64,000 nt of DNA from Mycobacterium genavense ATCC 51234 (lineage in GTDB: Bacteria; Actinomycetota; Actinomycetes; Mycobacteriales; Mycobacteriaceae): assembly GCF_000526915.1 (NCBI RefSeq), contig NZ_JAGZ01000005.1:248001-312000 (forward strand). The letters run 5' to 3'. The translations under genes were made by a program, and so were the position numbers. Positions 8,328 to 18,907 of this stretch are shown piece by piece; position 1 is the stretch's first letter; each line of letters begins with the position of its first letter. Under the pieces are notes generated by a model. The model was given only the letters and a program-made list of their open reading frames with translations, searched no databases and was not told the DNA's origin.

Positions 8328-9268
8328 TGGCACGGGCCGACGACGACACGTGGGGTCCCGACAGCGGCGTCGGAATGACCGCGACGTTCGGCGCGGTCGC
8401 GCGGGCGCTCGCGACCGGTAAGGGCCTGGTCAGCGATCCATTCGCCGAGCCGTTGGTGCGCGCCGCGGGCGTGCCGTACTTCACCCGGATGGTCGACGAC
8501 GAGCGGTACACCGACGGCGGCGACAACGCGATCGTGACCGGGCTCGTCACGCTGCTCGGGGCGCACACCCGGTTCCTGGACGGATTCCTCGCCGACGCCG
8601 CACGGGCGGGCATTCGGCAAGTCGTGATCCTCGGCTCCGGCCTGGACACCCGGCCGTATCGGCTGTGGTGGCCGCCCGGAACCACGGTGTACGAGATCGA
8701 TCAGCCCGACGTCATCGACTTCAAGACCGCGGTGCTGCGTCATCTAGGCGCCGAGCTGACCGCGCACCGCCGGGCGCTCGGGGTCGATCTGCGCCGCGAC
8801 TGGTTGTCGGCGCTGCACCGGTCGGGGTTTGCTGCCGACGAGCCGACGGTGTGGATCGCCGAGACGCTGTTGACCGGGTTCCTGCCCCCCGACGGCCAGA
8901 CCCGGCTGCTCGCCGATGTCTCGGCGGTCAGCGCGCCGGGCAGCCGGTTCGCCGGCGATCACATGCCGACCTGGGCCGCATTCCAGCTGGAGGCCGCCCA
9001 GACGTTCGTCGACACTTGGCGGCAATTCGGTCTCGACGTCGATCTGGCCGGACTGACCTACCCGGGCGAATATCGCGTCGTCCCGCAGTATCTTGCCGAG
9101 CACGGCTGGCAACCGGTCGAGCGAAACGTCGCCGATTTGTTCAGTGCGATCGGAATGAGCAGCCGCTGGCGCGGCACCCCCGCTGACGACGCGATTACGC
9201 CCCGCTATGTCACCGCACCGCGCGCAACCGGGCCCGGGGTGACACCGGGTCGGAATGCATCCGCCTGA
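8327..9268 (+). CDS. SAM-dependent methyltransferase, leucine-carboxyl-methyltransferase-like family
   Basis: A 313-residue member of the large mycobacterial family of putative O-methyltransferases. The start ATG (MARADDDTWGPDSGVG) overlaps the DUF3054 stop. The SAM site is VVILGSGLDTRPYRL, followed by the acidic EIDQPDVIDFK, and the family motif WIAETLLTGFLPPDGQ. The N-terminal SDPFAEPLVRAAG and TRFLDGF segments are also typical. The substrate is not known; members have been linked to polyketide or lipid methylation in mycobacteria, which is family knowledge and not evidence for this copy. The in-frame extension back to 7967 is an artefact of the upstream frameshift. Confidence 0.85.
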   Translation: MARADDDTWGPDSGVGMTATFGAVARALATGKGLVSDPFAEPLVRAAGVPYFTRMVDDERYTDGGDNAIVTGLVTLLGAHTRFLDGFLADAARAGIRQVVILGSGLDTRPYRLWWPPGTTVYEIDQPDVIDFKTAVLRHLGAELTAHRRALGVDLRRDWLSALHRSGFAADEPTVWIAETLLTGFLPPDGQTRLLADVSAVSAPGSRFAGDHMPTWAAFQLEAAQTFVDTWRQFGLDVDLAGLTYPGEYRVVPQYLAEHGWQPVERNVADLFSAIGMSSRWRGTPADDAITPRYVTAPRATGPGVTPGRNASA

Positions 9269-9288
9269 TAGGCGTTAGAGGTGAGGTG

Positions 9289-9774
9289 ATGTCCAAGACT
9301 CGGCTCCGGTTCGTCCCCGCCGCGCTGGACGACGCGCTGGCGCAGCCGTTGCTGGCCGAGTTGGCCACCGAGTACGCGCAGCGCTACGACAGCACGGCGC
9401 CGACGGTGTTGGCGTGGCTCAAGGACAACCCCACCGACGAGTTCGCGCCACCGGACGGGGGCATGTTGATCGGCTTACTGGATGACCGCCCGGTGACCGG
9501 TGGCGGGTTTCGCCGCTTCGACGCCGAGACGGCCGAGCTGAAGAGAATTTGGACCGACAGCGGACATCGCCGCCGCGGCTACGCGATGGCACTGCTGGCC
9601 GAGCTGGAAGGCGAGATCGCGGTGCGCGGCTACCGCAGGGTCTACCTGATGACCGGCAACCGGCAGCCCGAGGCCGAGGAGTTGTACCGGGCCGCCGGCT
9701 ACACCCGGCTGGACGAACCGCTGCCGTCCGAAGGTCCCGTCTTTCCGATCGCCTTCGAGAAGTGGCTCACATGA
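9289..9774 (+). CDS. GNAT-family N-acetyltransferase
   Basis: A 161-residue acetyltransferase. The acetyl-CoA binding motif A is ELKRIWTDSGHRRRGYAMALLAELE, with Q/RxxGxG in the form RRRGYA; the C-terminal strand motif GYTRLDEPLP is also clear. ATG 9289 is preceded by AGAGGTGAG; a GTG three bases earlier is an alternative. The last bases overlap the first monooxygenase (ATGA), and the next two genes also overlap, so this is the head of a four-gene operon. By analogy with SnaB-type acetyltransferases paired with SnaA-type monooxygenases in Bacillus, it may acetylate a sulfur-containing amino acid before oxidation; that is inference. Confidence 0.82.
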   Translation: MSKTRLRFVPAALDDALAQPLLAELATEYAQRYDSTAPTVLAWLKDNPTDEFAPPDGGMLIGLLDDRPVTGGGFRRFDAETAELKRIWTDSGHRRRGYAMALLAELEGEIAVRGYRRVYLMTGNRQPEAEELYRAAGYTRLDEPLPSEGPVFPIAFEKWLT

Positions 9775-10868
9775 CCGACCCGCTGCATCTGGCCGTCGCG
9801 CTGGACGGATACGGCTGGGACCCGCAGGCGTGGCGGCCCACCCTGGCGGCCGACCCGGACACGCCGTCGCCGCTCAGCGGCCGCTACTGGGCCGACCTGG
9901 CGGTCACCGCCGAACACGGGCTGTTCGACTTCCTGACCATCGACGACACCCTGATGCCGCAGCCCGGGCGCCGCGAGCGGATCGATCCGCGACGGCTGGC
10001 CGGTCGCGGCGACGCCGCCCTGGTGGCGGCGCGCATCGCACCCGCGACGCGGCACATCGGGCTGGTTCCGGTGGCGACGGTGACCCACACCGAGCCGTTC
10101 CACATCTCCAAATCCATTGCCACGCTTGACTACGTCTCACACGGCCGGGCGGGCTGGCAGCCTCGCGTCACCTCGACCGCGCACGAGGCGGCGTTGTTCG
10201 GGTGCCGCGAGGCAACATCGGACGGGTTGTTCGAGGAGGCCGCCGATTGCGTCGAGGTGGTGCGCCGGCTCTGGGACAGCTGGGAGGACGACGCGATCAT
10301 CCGCGACGTGGCCACCGGGCGCTACGTCGACATCGACAAGCTGCATTACATCGACTTCACCGGCAAATTCTTCTCCGTCAAGGGCCCGTCGATCACGCCT
10401 CGCCCGCCGCAGGGTCAACCGGTGGTGGCGGTGCTGGCCCACCAGCGGCCGATCTACGAATTCGCCGCTGCCAGTGCCGATCTCGTGTTCATCACGCCTC
10501 ACGACGAGGGGTCGCTGCGCGGCATCCTGGACGAGGTGGCCGCCGCCGGGGGCGAGCGGCTGAAGGTGTACGCCGACGTGGTGGTCTCGTTCGGGGGTGC
10601 CGGCGATCCCCGCTCCGATGCGCTCAACTTCACCGGAGCCGCAACCGAATTGGTGGACCTACTGCTGGAATGGCAGCGCCTCGGGGTGGCCGGGGCGCGG
10701 CTGCGCCCCGGCGTCAATGCCACCGACCTGCCGGTGATCGTGGACCAGGTGGTTCCGCTGTTGCAGCGGGCCGGCCGCTTCCGGGAGGCCTACCGGGACG
10801 GCGAAACGCTGCGGGCCCGGCTCGGTCTGCCGGTCGCGCCCAACCGATACGCGGCGGTTTCGCGATGA
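9771..10868 (+). CDS. LLM-class flavin-dependent oxidoreductase 1
   Basis: A 365-residue luciferase-like (beta/alpha) barrel monooxygenase. The N-terminus (LHLAVALDGYGWDPQAW), GLFDFLTIDDT, the IGLVPVATVTHTEPFH strand and SKSIATLDYVSHGRAGWQ are characteristic of the NtaA/SnaA-related branch, which uses reduced FMN. It overlaps the GNAT gene upstream and the second monooxygenase downstream by four bases each. No membrane segments. The substrate cannot be read from sequence; the operon context points to oxidation of an organosulfur or amine compound. Confidence 0.83.
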   Translation: MTDPLHLAVALDGYGWDPQAWRPTLAADPDTPSPLSGRYWADLAVTAEHGLFDFLTIDDTLMPQPGRRERIDPRRLAGRGDAALVAARIAPATRHIGLVPVATVTHTEPFHISKSIATLDYVSHGRAGWQPRVTSTAHEAALFGCREATSDGLFEEAADCVEVVRRLWDSWEDDAIIRDVATGRYVDIDKLHYIDFTGKFFSVKGPSITPRPPQGQPVVAVLAHQRPIYEFAAASADLVFITPHDEGSLRGILDEVAAAGGERLKVYADVVVSFGGAGDPRSDALNFTGAATELVDLLLEWQRLGVAGARLRPGVNATDLPVIVDQVVPLLQRAGRFREAYRDGETLRARLGLPVAPNRYAAVSR

Positions 10869-11983
10869 ACGTCGCGCTCTCAATTCTCGACCTCTCGCCG
10901 ATCAGCGCGGGTAGCGATCCGGCGACGGCGTTGCGCAACACCATCGAACTGGCCCAGCGTGCCGAGGACTGGGGCTTTCGCCGTTACTGGGTGGCCGAGC
11001 ATCACTTCGTCGGCGTCGCCAGTGCCGCGCCGGCGGTGTTGATCGGCCAAATCGCGGCTGCTACCAACAGAATTCGGGTTGGTGCCGCGGCCGTGCAACT
11101 GGGCTATACCACCGCCGTCGCGGTCGTCGAGAGTTTCGGCATGCTGGAGGCTTTCTATCCCGGGCGCATCGATCTGGGGATCGGCCGGTCCGGGCAGCGC
11201 CGCTTGGAAAGCCAGAAGCCAAAAAAACCGAAAGAGCCGCGGCCGCCGCGGGTGTGGCACGAGGTGGACGGCGTCGTCGTTCCGACCCCCTTCGACCTGC
11301 GCGGGCTGCTCGATCTCGAGCAGCTGCAGGCGACGATGGGCATCCTGCAGCAGCCCGAGGCGGTATCCCCGGACTTCGCCGAACAGGTTGACGACATTCT
11401 CGCCCTGCTCGACGGTACGTATCACGTTGGCAAGTTCGACGTGCGCGCCGTGCCCGGCGAGCGAAGTGGATTGCGGCCGTGGATCTTCGGCAGCACCCGG
11501 GGGCAAAGCGCACGGGTCGCCGGCGCCTTGGGGTTACCCTTCGTGGCCAGCTACCACATCACGCCGGCCACCGCGCTCGAGGCCATCGAGGCCTACCGTG
11601 ACGCGTTCGTGCCGTCGGCCGCGTTGGCGAAGCCGTATGTGGTGGTGTCGGCCGACATCGTCGTTGCCGACGACTCCGAGACCGCCCGTCACCTGGCCGA
11701 CGGCTACGGCCATTGGGTGTACTCGATCCGGAGCGGCGTGGGTGCCATGCCCTATCCCGAGCCGGGCAGCTGCCCACCGCTGACCGACCAGCAATACGAC
11801 CTGGTAAAGGACAGGTTGGCAACGCAGTTCGTCGGTAACCCGGACGAGGTTGCGCAGCGACTGCAGGCGCTGCAGCGGGTGGCCGGCGCCGACGAACTCG
11901 TGATCACCTCGGTGACGCACCGGTTCGAGGACAGGTTGCGGTCGCACGAGCTGATCGCCAAACGCTGGGGTCTGACGGAATGA
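10865..11983 (+). CDS. LLM-class flavin-dependent oxidoreductase 2, MsnO8-like
   Basis: A 372-residue luciferase-like protein beginning with the MsnO8-type signature LSILDLSPISAGSDP and continuing GFRRYWVAEHHFVGVASAAP, RIRVGAAAVQLGYTT and the LEAFYPGRIDLGIGRSG loop. A lysine/proline-rich insert follows (residues near 119-131, KPKKPKEPRPP), unusual in the family. The reading frame is intact and coupled by ATGA overlaps on both sides. It probably uses FMN supplied by a separate reductase; no reductase is encoded in the operon. Confidence 0.82.
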   Translation: MNVALSILDLSPISAGSDPATALRNTIELAQRAEDWGFRRYWVAEHHFVGVASAAPAVLIGQIAAATNRIRVGAAAVQLGYTTAVAVVESFGMLEAFYPGRIDLGIGRSGQRRLESQKPKKPKEPRPPRVWHEVDGVVVPTPFDLRGLLDLEQLQATMGILQQPEAVSPDFAEQVDDILALLDGTYHVGKFDVRAVPGERSGLRPWIFGSTRGQSARVAGALGLPFVASYHITPATALEAIEAYRDAFVPSAALAKPYVVVSADIVVADDSETARHLADGYGHWVYSIRSGVGAMPYPEPGSCPPLTDQQYDLVKDRLATQFVGNPDEVAQRLQALQRVAGADELVITSVTHRFEDRLRSHELIAKRWGLTE

Positions 11984-13335
11984 ATATCAGAAACGGCAAG
12001 CACCGCAAGCCGATTCATTTGGCCGCGCACTTCCCGGGTGTCAACAACACCACGGTGTGGACAGATCCCAGCGCGGGCAGCCAGATCGAGTTCGACTCGT
12101 TCACCCATCTTGCCCGTACCGCCGAGCGGGGGCTGTTCGACTTTTTCTTCCTGGCCGAGGGGCTGCGGCTGCGTGAACACCGCGGCCGGATCTACGATCT
12201 CGACGTCGTCGGACGGCCGGACACCTTCACGGTGCTGGCGGCCCTGGCGGGCGTCACCAACCGGATCGGGCTGACCGGGACCATCAACACGACGTTCAAC
12301 GAACCATTCGAGGTGGCAAGACAATTCGCCACCCTCGACCACCTGTCCGGCGGTCGCGCCGGCTGGAACATCGTCACCTCGTCGGATGCGTTCACCGGCG
12401 CCAACTTCCGTCGCGGCGGCTTTTTGAAGCACGCCGACCGGTACCGGCGGGCCGAGGAATTCCTCATGACCGCACGGCAATTCTGGGACAGCTGGCAAGA
12501 CGGCGCCGTACTGGCCGACGTCGAGGGCGGCACCTACGTCGACCTCGACCGGATCCGCAGCATCGAACACCAGGGGTCGCACTTCAACGTCCGCGGGTTC
12601 GCCACGCTGCCGGTCGGGCCGCAAGGCCATCCGATCCTGCTGCAGGCCGGCGACTCCAACGAGGGCCGGGCGTTCGGCGCCCGGTACGCCGACGCGTTGT
12701 TCACCTTGCACGGTTCGCTTGAGGACGGTCAGCGCTACTACGCCGACGTCAAGGGTCGGGCCAAGGCGTCGGGCCGAGAGCCCGATCAGCTCAAGGTGTT
12801 TCCCGCTGCGACCTTCGTTCTCGGAGACACCGACGCCGAAGCCCAGGACAAGGCGCGTCACATCCGCTATCAGCAGGTCAGCGGTGCCACAGCGATCGCG
12901 ATGCTCGAACAGGTTTGGGGCCGTGAGCTTTCCGAGTACGATCCGGACGGTCCACTGCCCGAATTCGACCCGGTCGTCGACAGCGACATCACCCAGGGCC
13001 GGGTCCGCCACGTCGACCCGGTCGCGGTGGCCGGCAAGTGGCGAGAACGCGCCGAAGCGGAGAAGCTGTCGATCCGTGAGCTGATCATCGCGGTCACCAC
13101 CCGGGAGCAATTCGTCGGCACCGCATCACGGATCGCCGACGAGATCGACAGATACATCCAGGCCGACGCGTGCGACGGCTTCATCCTGGTGCCGCATCTG
13201 ACGCCGCACGGTCTCGACGAATTCGTCGACCGGGTGGTGCCGCTACTGCAGGAGCGTGGCGCGTTCCGCACCGAATACACCGGGGAGACGCTGCGAGATC
13301 ATTTGGGGCTCAGCGAGTTCGCAGCGCATACATGA
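11980..13335 (+). CDS. NtaA/SnaA/DszA-family FMN-dependent monooxygenase
   Basis: At 451 residues this matches the length of the NtaA/SnaA/DszA family (nitrilotriacetate, pristinamycin and dibenzothiophene sulfone monooxygenases). Hallmarks are the long-loop start [60 protein letters not shown] and [12 protein letters not shown], then [20 protein letters not shown]. It is the last gene of the operon and its end overlaps the convergent ynfA gene (13310). The family oxidises C-S or C-N bonds with reduced FMN; together with the GNAT it resembles Bacillus S-alkylcysteine salvage operons. Confidence 0.87.
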   Translation: MNIRNGKHRKPIHLAAHFPGVNNTTVWTDPSAGSQIEFDSFTHLARTAERGLFDFFFLAEGLRLREHRGRIYDLDVVGRPDTFTVLAALAGVTNRIGLTGTINTTFNEPFEVARQFATLDHLSGGRAGWNIVTSSDAFTGANFRRGGFLKHADRYRRAEEFLMTARQFWDSWQDGAVLADVEGGTYVDLDRIRSIEHQGSHFNVRGFATLPVGPQGHPILLQAGDSNEGRAFGARYADALFTLHGSLEDGQRYYADVKGRAKASGREPDQLKVFPAATFVLGDTDAEAQDKARHIRYQQVSGATAIAMLEQVWGRELSEYDPDGPLPEFDPVVDSDITQGRVRHVDPVAVAGKWRERAEAEKLSIRELIIAVTTREQFVGTASRIADEIDRYIQADACDGFILVPHLTPHGLDEFVDRVVPLLQERGAFRTEYTGETLRDHLGLSEFAAHT

Positions 13336-13645
13336 TGACGGCCACGCCCAGCAGGCAGATCAACGCGCCGATGATATCCCAGCGATCGGGGCGAAACCCG
13401 TCAAAGCCCACGCCCCACAACAGCGAGCCGGCAGCGAAGACGCCGCCATACGCGGCCAGGATGCGACCGAAGTGGGCGTCCGGCTGCAAGGTGGCGACAA
13501 AGCCGTAGGCGCCCAGCGCCACGACGCCCTAGCCCACCCACATCCAGCCGCGGTGTTCGCGGATGCCCTGCCACACCAACCAGGCCCCGCCGATCTCGAA
13601 CAGCGCCGCCAAGGCGAACAACGCGATCGACTTGGCGATCGTCAC
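13310..13645 (-). pseudogene. ynfA: YnfA/UPF0060 membrane protein, in-frame stop
   Basis: Small four-helix membrane protein of the YnfA family. The GTG start (13645) overlaps the metallo-hydrolase stop. The first helix region reads [20 protein letters not shown] and GWMWVG, then a TAG at 13529-13531, then the same frame continues [37 protein letters not shown] and [19 protein letters not shown]. The stop falls in a loop between helices 1-2 and the rest; full length would be 111 residues, as in the family. A downstream ATG or GTG restart would give only helices 2-4. Confidence 0.8.
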
Positions 13646-14394
13646 AGCGCGCCCGCTTTTCGCAGTGCGGCATCGGTCGCCTCGCGGATCGAGCCGCGCC
13701 AGAGCGGGCCATGCCCCGGGGCCAGGACTTCGGTCTCCAACAAAGCCAGCGCCGAAAGGGTTCTGATGCAGTCTTGCTGGCTGTAACTGAAGATCGCCGG
13801 CAGCAGCTGTGGCCCGTCGTGCCGGATCAACGGGTGCCCGGTGATCAGCGCGTCGCCGCTGGCCAGCACACCGTCGACCAAATAGGAGCAGTGGCCGTTC
13901 GTGTGGCCGGGGCTGAAAACGGGCCGCGGGTGGCCGGGCAGCGACGCGGCGATCTCGGGCCTCAGCGGCTGGGTGGTCGGAATCCCGTCGCGGATCAGGC
14001 CGCCGCTGCGCACCACGTGGGCCGTCCACACCGCCCACGTCGGACGCCAGATGCGCAGCGCAAGGTCGACGATCGAGACCTGTTCTAAGTACTCGCGCTT
14101 GGCGTGGCCGACCTCGTCGGCATGGCAGTAGACGGGAGTGCCGTGGGCGCCGGCGAACCAGATCGCCGAGCCGAGATGGTCGATGTGGGCGTGTGTCAGC
14201 AGGATCGCGCGCACGTCGCCGACGCCGTACCCCAGCGCCTCGAGGGAGGCCAGCACGGCTTCGCGGTCCCCCGGATAGCCGGCGTCGATCAGCAGCACCC
14301 CGGTGTCGTCGGCGACCAGCGTCCAGTTGACGGCCTCCCCCTGGACCAGGTGCACGGTGTCGGTGACTTGAACAAGCGTTGGCGCTGGTGCCAT
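13642..14394 (-). CDS. Metallo-beta-lactamase-fold hydrolase (Rv0406c-like)
   Basis: A 250-residue MBL-fold hydrolase. Zinc ligands are visible in [10 protein letters not shown] (HxHxDH), [12 protein letters not shown] and the downstream Asp in [12 protein letters not shown], with LAPGHGPLW near the end. The start ATG ([19 protein letters not shown]) at 14394 is chosen because the family begins here; the frame stays open much further upstream, on the strand opposite fgd1. It precedes ynfA with a GTGA overlap. Being next to fgd1 matches Rv0406c. Substrate unknown; glyoxalase-II-like or lactonase activity is possible. Confidence 0.85.
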   Translation of the reverse strand: MAPAPTLVQVTDTVHLVQGEAVNWTLVADDTGVLLIDAGYPGDREAVLASLEALGYGVGDVRAILLTHAHIDHLGSAIWFAGAHGTPVYCHADEVGHAKREYLEQVSIVDLALRIWRPTWAVWTAHVVRSGGLIRDGIPTTQPLRPEIAASLPGHPRPVFSPGHTNGHCSYLVDGVLASGDALITGHPLIRHDGPQLLPAIFSYSQQDCIRTLSALALLETEVLAPGHGPLWRGSIREATDAALRKAGAL

Positions 14395-14478
14395 GCCGAA
14401 CACTGTAGGAGCGATCGCAAGCGCGGCGAAGCCGGGCGCGGCGGGTCGCGACCAGACAATTAGGAGTAGAAATAACGG

Positions 14479-15489
14479 GTGGCCGAACTGAAACTTGGAT
14501 ACAAAGCGTCTGCTGAACAATTCGCACCGCGCGAGCTCGTCGAGCTGGCTGTCGCCGCCGAGGCACACGGCATGGACAGCGCCACCGTCAGTGATCATTT
14601 TCAGCCGTGGCGGCACAAGGGCGGGCACGCCCCGTTTTCGCTGGCCTGGATGACCGCGGTCGGGGAGCGGACCGAGCGCCTGGTGCTGGGCACATCGGTG
14701 CTCACCTCGACCTTCCGGTACAACCCCGCCGTCATCGCGCAGGCCTTCGCCACGATGGGCTGCCTGTACCCGAACCGCATCTTCCTCGGCGTGGGCACCG
14801 GCGAGGCGCTGAACGAGCTCGCCACCGGATACGAGGGCGAGTGGCCGGAGTTCAAGGAGCGCTACGCGCGGCTGCGCGAGTCGGTACGGCTGATGCGCGA
14901 GCTGTGGCTCGGCGACCGCGTCGACTTCGAGGGCGAGTACTACACGACCAAGGGCGCCTCGATCTACGACGTGCCCGAGGGCGGTATCCCGATCTACATC
15001 GCCGCGGGGGGACCGCAGGTGGCCAAGTACGCCGGGCGCGCCGGCGATGGGTTCATCTGCACCTCCGGCAAGGGCGAAGAGCTCTACAAGGACAAGCTGA
15101 TCCCCGCAATGCGCGAGGGCGCCGAAGCCGCCGGTAAGAACGCCGACGACATCGACCGGATGATCGAGATCAAAATCTCCTACGACACCGACCCCGAACT
15201 GGCCCGGGAGAACACCCGGTTCTGGGCGCCGCTGTCGCTGACCGCCGAGCAGAAGCACAGCATCGACGACCCGATCGAGATGGAAAAGGCCGCCGACGCG
15301 CTGCCGATCGAGCAGATCACCAAGCGCTGGATCGTGGCATCGGATCCCGACGAGGCCGTCGAAAAGGTCGGTCACTACGTCGAGTGGGGTCTCAACCACC
15401 TGGTGTTCCACGCGCCCGGCCACGACCAGCGCCGCTTCCTGGAGCTGTTCGAAAAAGACCTGGCGCCCAGGCTGCGGCGACTTGGCTGA
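14479..15489 (+). CDS. fgd1: F420-dependent glucose-6-phosphate dehydrogenase
   Basis: Oxidises glucose-6-phosphate to 6-phosphogluconolactone while reducing cofactor F420, the main source of F420H2 in mycobacteria and needed for activation of nitroimidazole drugs. The 336-residue protein matches the family end to end: [20 protein letters not shown], the active-site region [17 protein letters not shown] (His of the proton relay), [20 protein letters not shown], and [10 protein letters not shown]. The start is GTG 14479, 9 bp after AGGAG. The 3' end overlaps pta by 8 bases. Intact. Confidence 0.96.
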   Translation: MAELKLGYKASAEQFAPRELVELAVAAEAHGMDSATVSDHFQPWRHKGGHAPFSLAWMTAVGERTERLVLGTSVLTSTFRYNPAVIAQAFATMGCLYPNRIFLGVGTGEALNELATGYEGEWPEFKERYARLRESVRLMRELWLGDRVDFEGEYYTTKGASIYDVPEGGIPIYIAAGGPQVAKYAGRAGDGFICTSGKGEELYKDKLIPAMREGAEAAGKNADDIDRMIEIKISYDTDPELARENTRFWAPLSLTAEQKHSIDDPIEMEKAADALPIEQITKRWIVASDPDEAVEKVGHYVEWGLNHLVFHAPGHDQRRFLELFEKDLAPRLRRLG

Positions 15490-17572
15490 TACCGCTCGTC
15501 CTGCCTCGGGGATCTACATCGCGGCGCCCGAGCCGGAAACCGGCAAGTCGACGATCGCGCTGGGGCTACTCAACCGACTGACGGCGACGGCCGCCAAAGT
15601 CGGTGTCTTCCGGCCGATTACGCGGCTTGACGGCGAAGAGCGCGACTACATCCTGGAGTTGCTGCTGACCCGGACCACCGCGGGCCTGCCCTACGAGCAG
15701 TGCGTGGGTGTCACCTATCAGGACCTCCACGCCGATACCGACGCCGCGATCGCCAGCATCGTCGACGCGTATCACGCGATGGCGCAATCCTGCGACGCGG
15801 TGGTGACTGTCGGCAGCGACTACACCGATGTCACGACGCCCGCCGAACTCTCGGTCAACGCCCGCATCGCGGTCAATCTCGGTGCGCCGGTGCTGCTGGC
15901 GGTGCGAGCCAAGAATCGCACCCCCGATCAGGTCGCCGCGGTCGTCGAGGTGTGTCTGGCCGAGCTGGCCGTGCAGCGCGCGCACACCGCGGCGGTGGTC
16001 GCCAACCGGTGCGATCCGGCCGAAGTGGGTGCGGTTGCCGAAGCGCTGCATATGTTTACGCCACCGGGTTATGTGCTGCCCGACGAGCCGCTGCTGCTGG
16101 CGCCGACGGTGGCCGAACTGCAGACGGCCGTGCACGGGACGCTGGTCAGCGGCGACGTCGAACTGGTTCGCCGCGAGGCGATGGGCGTGCTGGTCGCGGG
16201 CATGACCGCGGACCATGTGCTGGAACGGTTGCGCGACGGCATGGCCGTGATCACCCCCGGCGACCGCTCCGACGTCGTGCTGGCCGTCGCGAGTGCACAT
16301 GCGGCCGAAGGGTTTCCGGCACTGTGCTGCCTGATCCTTAACGGCGGCTTCGACCTGCATCCGTCCATCTCCGCGCTGGTGTCCGGCCTGCGACTGCGGC
16401 TTCCGATCATCGCCACCACGCTGGGCACCTACGACACGGCCAGCCTGGTCGCCGCGGCCCGGGGGCGGCTCACGGCCGACTCGCATCGCAAGATCGACAC
16501 CGCGGTCGAGCTGGTGAACAGCCACATGGACGTCGCGGATCTGATTGCGCAGCTTGCCATTCCGATCCCCACGATTACAACCCCGCAGATGTTCACCCAT
16601 CGGCTCATGCGGCAGGCCCGCGCCGACCGCAGGCACATCGTCCTTCCCGAAGGCAACGACGACCGTATTCTCCAGGCCGCCGGCCGGGTGCTGAAACGTG
16701 GTATCGCCCATCTGACGATCCTGGGTGACGAAGGCCAAATCCGGTTACGCTCCGCAGAACTCGGCGTCGACCTGCACGAAGCCACAATTATCGATCCGCA
16801 CAACGAAGAGCTATGCGACCAATTCGCCAAGCAGTACGCCGAGTTGCGCAAGGCGAAGGGAATCACCGTCGAGCAGGCTCACGAGATCATGCACGACGTC
16901 TCGTATTTCGGCACCATGCTGGTGTACAACCGCATGGTGGACGGCATGGTGTCCGGTGCGGTTCACACGACCGCGCACACGGTCCGTCCGGCGTTCGAGA
17001 TCATCAGGACGGTGCCGGATGTCTCGACGGTGTCCAGCATCTTCCTGATGTGCCTGCCCGATCGGGTGCTGGCCTACGGCGACTGCGCGATCGTCCCGGA
17101 CCCCACGCCCGAACAGCTGGCCGACATCGCGATCAGCTCGGCGCGTACCGCCGCGCAGTTCGGCATCGAACCGAAGGTGGCCATGCTGTCCTATTCCACC
17201 GGTGATTCCGGAACCGGCGTCGACGTCGACAAGGTCAGGAAGGCAACGGAATTGGTGCGCGCCCGGGATCCGCAGCTGCTGGTCGAGGGTCCGATCCAAT
17301 ACGACGCCGCGATAGACTCGTCGGTGGCCGCCACCAAGCTGCGCGACTCGCCGGTGGCCGGTCATGCCACCGTGCTGATCTTCCCCGACCTCAACACCGG
17401 CAACAACACCTACAAGGCGGTGCAGCGCAGCGCCGGGGCAATCGCGATCGGTCCGGTGCTGCAGGGCTTACGCAAGCCGGTCAATGACCTGTCTCGCGGG
17501 GCGCTGGTCGAAGACATCGTCAACACCATCGCGATCACCGCGATCCAAGCCCAGGGCAACGGCGATGGCTGA
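15482..17572 (+). CDS. pta: Phosphate acetyltransferase, long form
   Basis: Interconverts acetyl-CoA and acetyl phosphate; with AckA it forms the acetate pathway. At 696 residues it is the long form with an N-terminal P-loop/DRTGG regulatory part ([19 protein letters not shown] near residue 15) and a C-terminal catalytic part beginning near residue 370 ([20 protein letters not shown]) with [36 protein letters not shown] and [19 protein letters not shown]. The apparent start TTG at 15482 overlaps the fgd1 stop; no better start precedes the P-loop. It overlaps ackA by 8 bases. Confidence 0.95.
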   Translation: MADTARPASGIYIAAPEPETGKSTIALGLLNRLTATAAKVGVFRPITRLDGEERDYILELLLTRTTAGLPYEQCVGVTYQDLHADTDAAIASIVDAYHAMAQSCDAVVTVGSDYTDVTTPAELSVNARIAVNLGAPVLLAVRAKNRTPDQVAAVVEVCLAELAVQRAHTAAVVANRCDPAEVGAVAEALHMFTPPGYVLPDEPLLLAPTVAELQTAVHGTLVSGDVELVRREAMGVLVAGMTADHVLERLRDGMAVITPGDRSDVVLAVASAHAAEGFPALCCLILNGGFDLHPSISALVSGLRLRLPIIATTLGTYDTASLVAAARGRLTADSHRKIDTAVELVNSHMDVADLIAQLAIPIPTITTPQMFTHRLMRQARADRRHIVLPEGNDDRILQAAGRVLKRGIAHLTILGDEGQIRLRSAELGVDLHEATIIDPHNEELCDQFAKQYAELRKAKGITVEQAHEIMHDVSYFGTMLVYNRMVDGMVSGAVHTTAHTVRPAFEIIRTVPDVSTVSSIFLMCLPDRVLAYGDCAIVPDPTPEQLADIAISSARTAAQFGIEPKVAMLSYSTGDSGTGVDVDKVRKATELVRARDPQLLVEGPIQYDAAIDSSVAATKLRDSPVAGHATVLIFPDLNTGNNTYKAVQRSAGAIAIGPVLQGLRKPVNDLSRGALVEDIVNTIAITAIQAQGNGDG

Positions 17573-18716
17573 ACACGTTGTGCTGGTCATCAATGCCGGC
17601 TCGTCGTCGCTGAAATTCCAGCTGGTGGCGCCCGATTCGGGCACGACGCGGGTGGGCGGGGTGATCGGGGAGATCGGCGAGCCGTCCGGGCGGGCCGCCG
17701 ATCACGAGGAGGCGCTGCGCCTGGCGTTTCACCAGTTGGCCGAGGACGGTATCGACCTGAAGTCCAGTGGGCTGTTGGCGGTCGGGCACCGCGTCGTGCA
17801 CGGCGGCCGGGCTTTCTATCGCCCGACACTGCTCGACGACGAGCGGATCGCCGACCTCGAGAAGCTGTCGGAGCTTGCCCCGCTGCACAATCCGCCCGCG
17901 GTGCAGGGCATCAAGGTGGCGCGCAAGCTGCTGCCCGACGTCGCGCATATCGCCGTGTTCGACACGGCCTTCTTCCACCACCTGCCCGCCGCGGCCGCGA
18001 CGTACGCGATGGATCGGGAGCTGGCCGAGCGATATCAGATACGCCGCTACGGATTTCACGGCACGTCACATCGTTACGTGAGCGAGCGGGCCGCCGAATT
18101 CCTGGACTGGCCGCTGGCCAGCGTGAATCAAATCGTGCTGCACCTGGGTAACGGCGCGTCGGCCTCGGCGATCGCCGGCGGCCGGCCGGTCGACACGTCG
18201 ATGGGCCTGACCCCGTTGGAGGGTCTGGTGATGGGCACCCGCAGCGGCGACATCGACCCCGGTGTCATCAGCTACCTGTGGCGCAGCGCGAAGATGGATG
18301 TCGCGGCGATCGAGTCGATGCTCAACAACCGGTCCGGGGTCTGGGGTCTGGCCGGTGAGCGTGACTTCCGCCGGCTGCACGCGATGATCGAATCGGGAGA
18401 CGGCTCAGCGCAATTGGCGTACGACGTGTTCATCCACCGGTTGCGCAAGTACATCGGTGCCTACCTGGCGGTGCTTGGGCGTACCGACGTGCTGACTTTC
18501 ACGGCGGGCATCGGCGAGCACGACGCGGCGGTGCGCCGTGACGCGGTGGCCGGGCTACAAGGGCTGGGCATCGTGCTCGACGACAGTCGCAATCAGGCCG
18601 GAGGAAAAGGCGTGCAACGGATTTCGGCCGACGATTCGCCGATCGCCGTGCTGGTGGTGCCGACCAACGAGGAACTCGCGATCGCCCGCGATTGCGCGGC
18701 CCTGCTGGACGACTGA
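17565..18716 (+). CDS. ackA: Acetate kinase
   Basis: Phosphorylates acetate with ATP. The 383-residue protein shows the ASKHA signatures [16 protein letters not shown] at the N-terminus, [43 protein letters not shown] (catalytic His) and [20 protein letters not shown], then [15 protein letters not shown] and [16 protein letters not shown] 17565 lies inside the end of pta (8-base overlap), so the pair is translationally coupled. Downstream 190 bp up to the DUF559 gene holds the first repeat copy. Confidence 0.96.
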   Translation: MAEHVVLVINAGSSSLKFQLVAPDSGTTRVGGVIGEIGEPSGRAADHEEALRLAFHQLAEDGIDLKSSGLLAVGHRVVHGGRAFYRPTLLDDERIADLEKLSELAPLHNPPAVQGIKVARKLLPDVAHIAVFDTAFFHHLPAAAATYAMDRELAERYQIRRYGFHGTSHRYVSERAAEFLDWPLASVNQIVLHLGNGASASAIAGGRPVDTSMGLTPLEGLVMGTRSGDIDPGVISYLWRSAKMDVAAIESMLNNRSGVWGLAGERDFRRLHAMIESGDGSAQLAYDVFIHRLRKYIGAYLAVLGRTDVLTFTAGIGEHDAAVRRDAVAGLQGLGIVLDDSRNQAGGKGVQRISADDSPIAVLVVPTNEELAIARDCAALLDD

Positions 18717-18790
18717 CCCGCTACCCGCCGCCCGCCTCGTCAGCCCTGTCACCCGCCGCCTCTCGTCGAGTGTGTGCTGACGGCTTTCAA

Positions 18791-18859
18791 TGTGCGCCCA
18801 CGGCGGCCTTCGTTCGGCGTGTCGCCACCTGGACGCACACTTAAAACCGCGAACGCACA
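18791..18859. repeat. 70-bp interspersed repeat, copy A
   Basis: Sequence starting tgtgcgcccacggcgg and ending gaacgcaca matches 19785-19854 in direct orientation at roughly three quarters of positions. Both copies contain an internal TGTGCG...CGCACA dyad. They frame the DUF559 gene closely, one 50 bp before and one 2 bp after it. Confidence 0.75.
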
Positions 18860-18907
18860 GTCACCGCCCCTGTGTATGAATGAATATTCAGCCGAGCTGG
18901 TTATGCG

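Noticed and set aside
7967..9268. DUF3054-methyltransferase fusion protein
   Set aside because: Explained by one indel near 8240; each half has its own natural start or stop.
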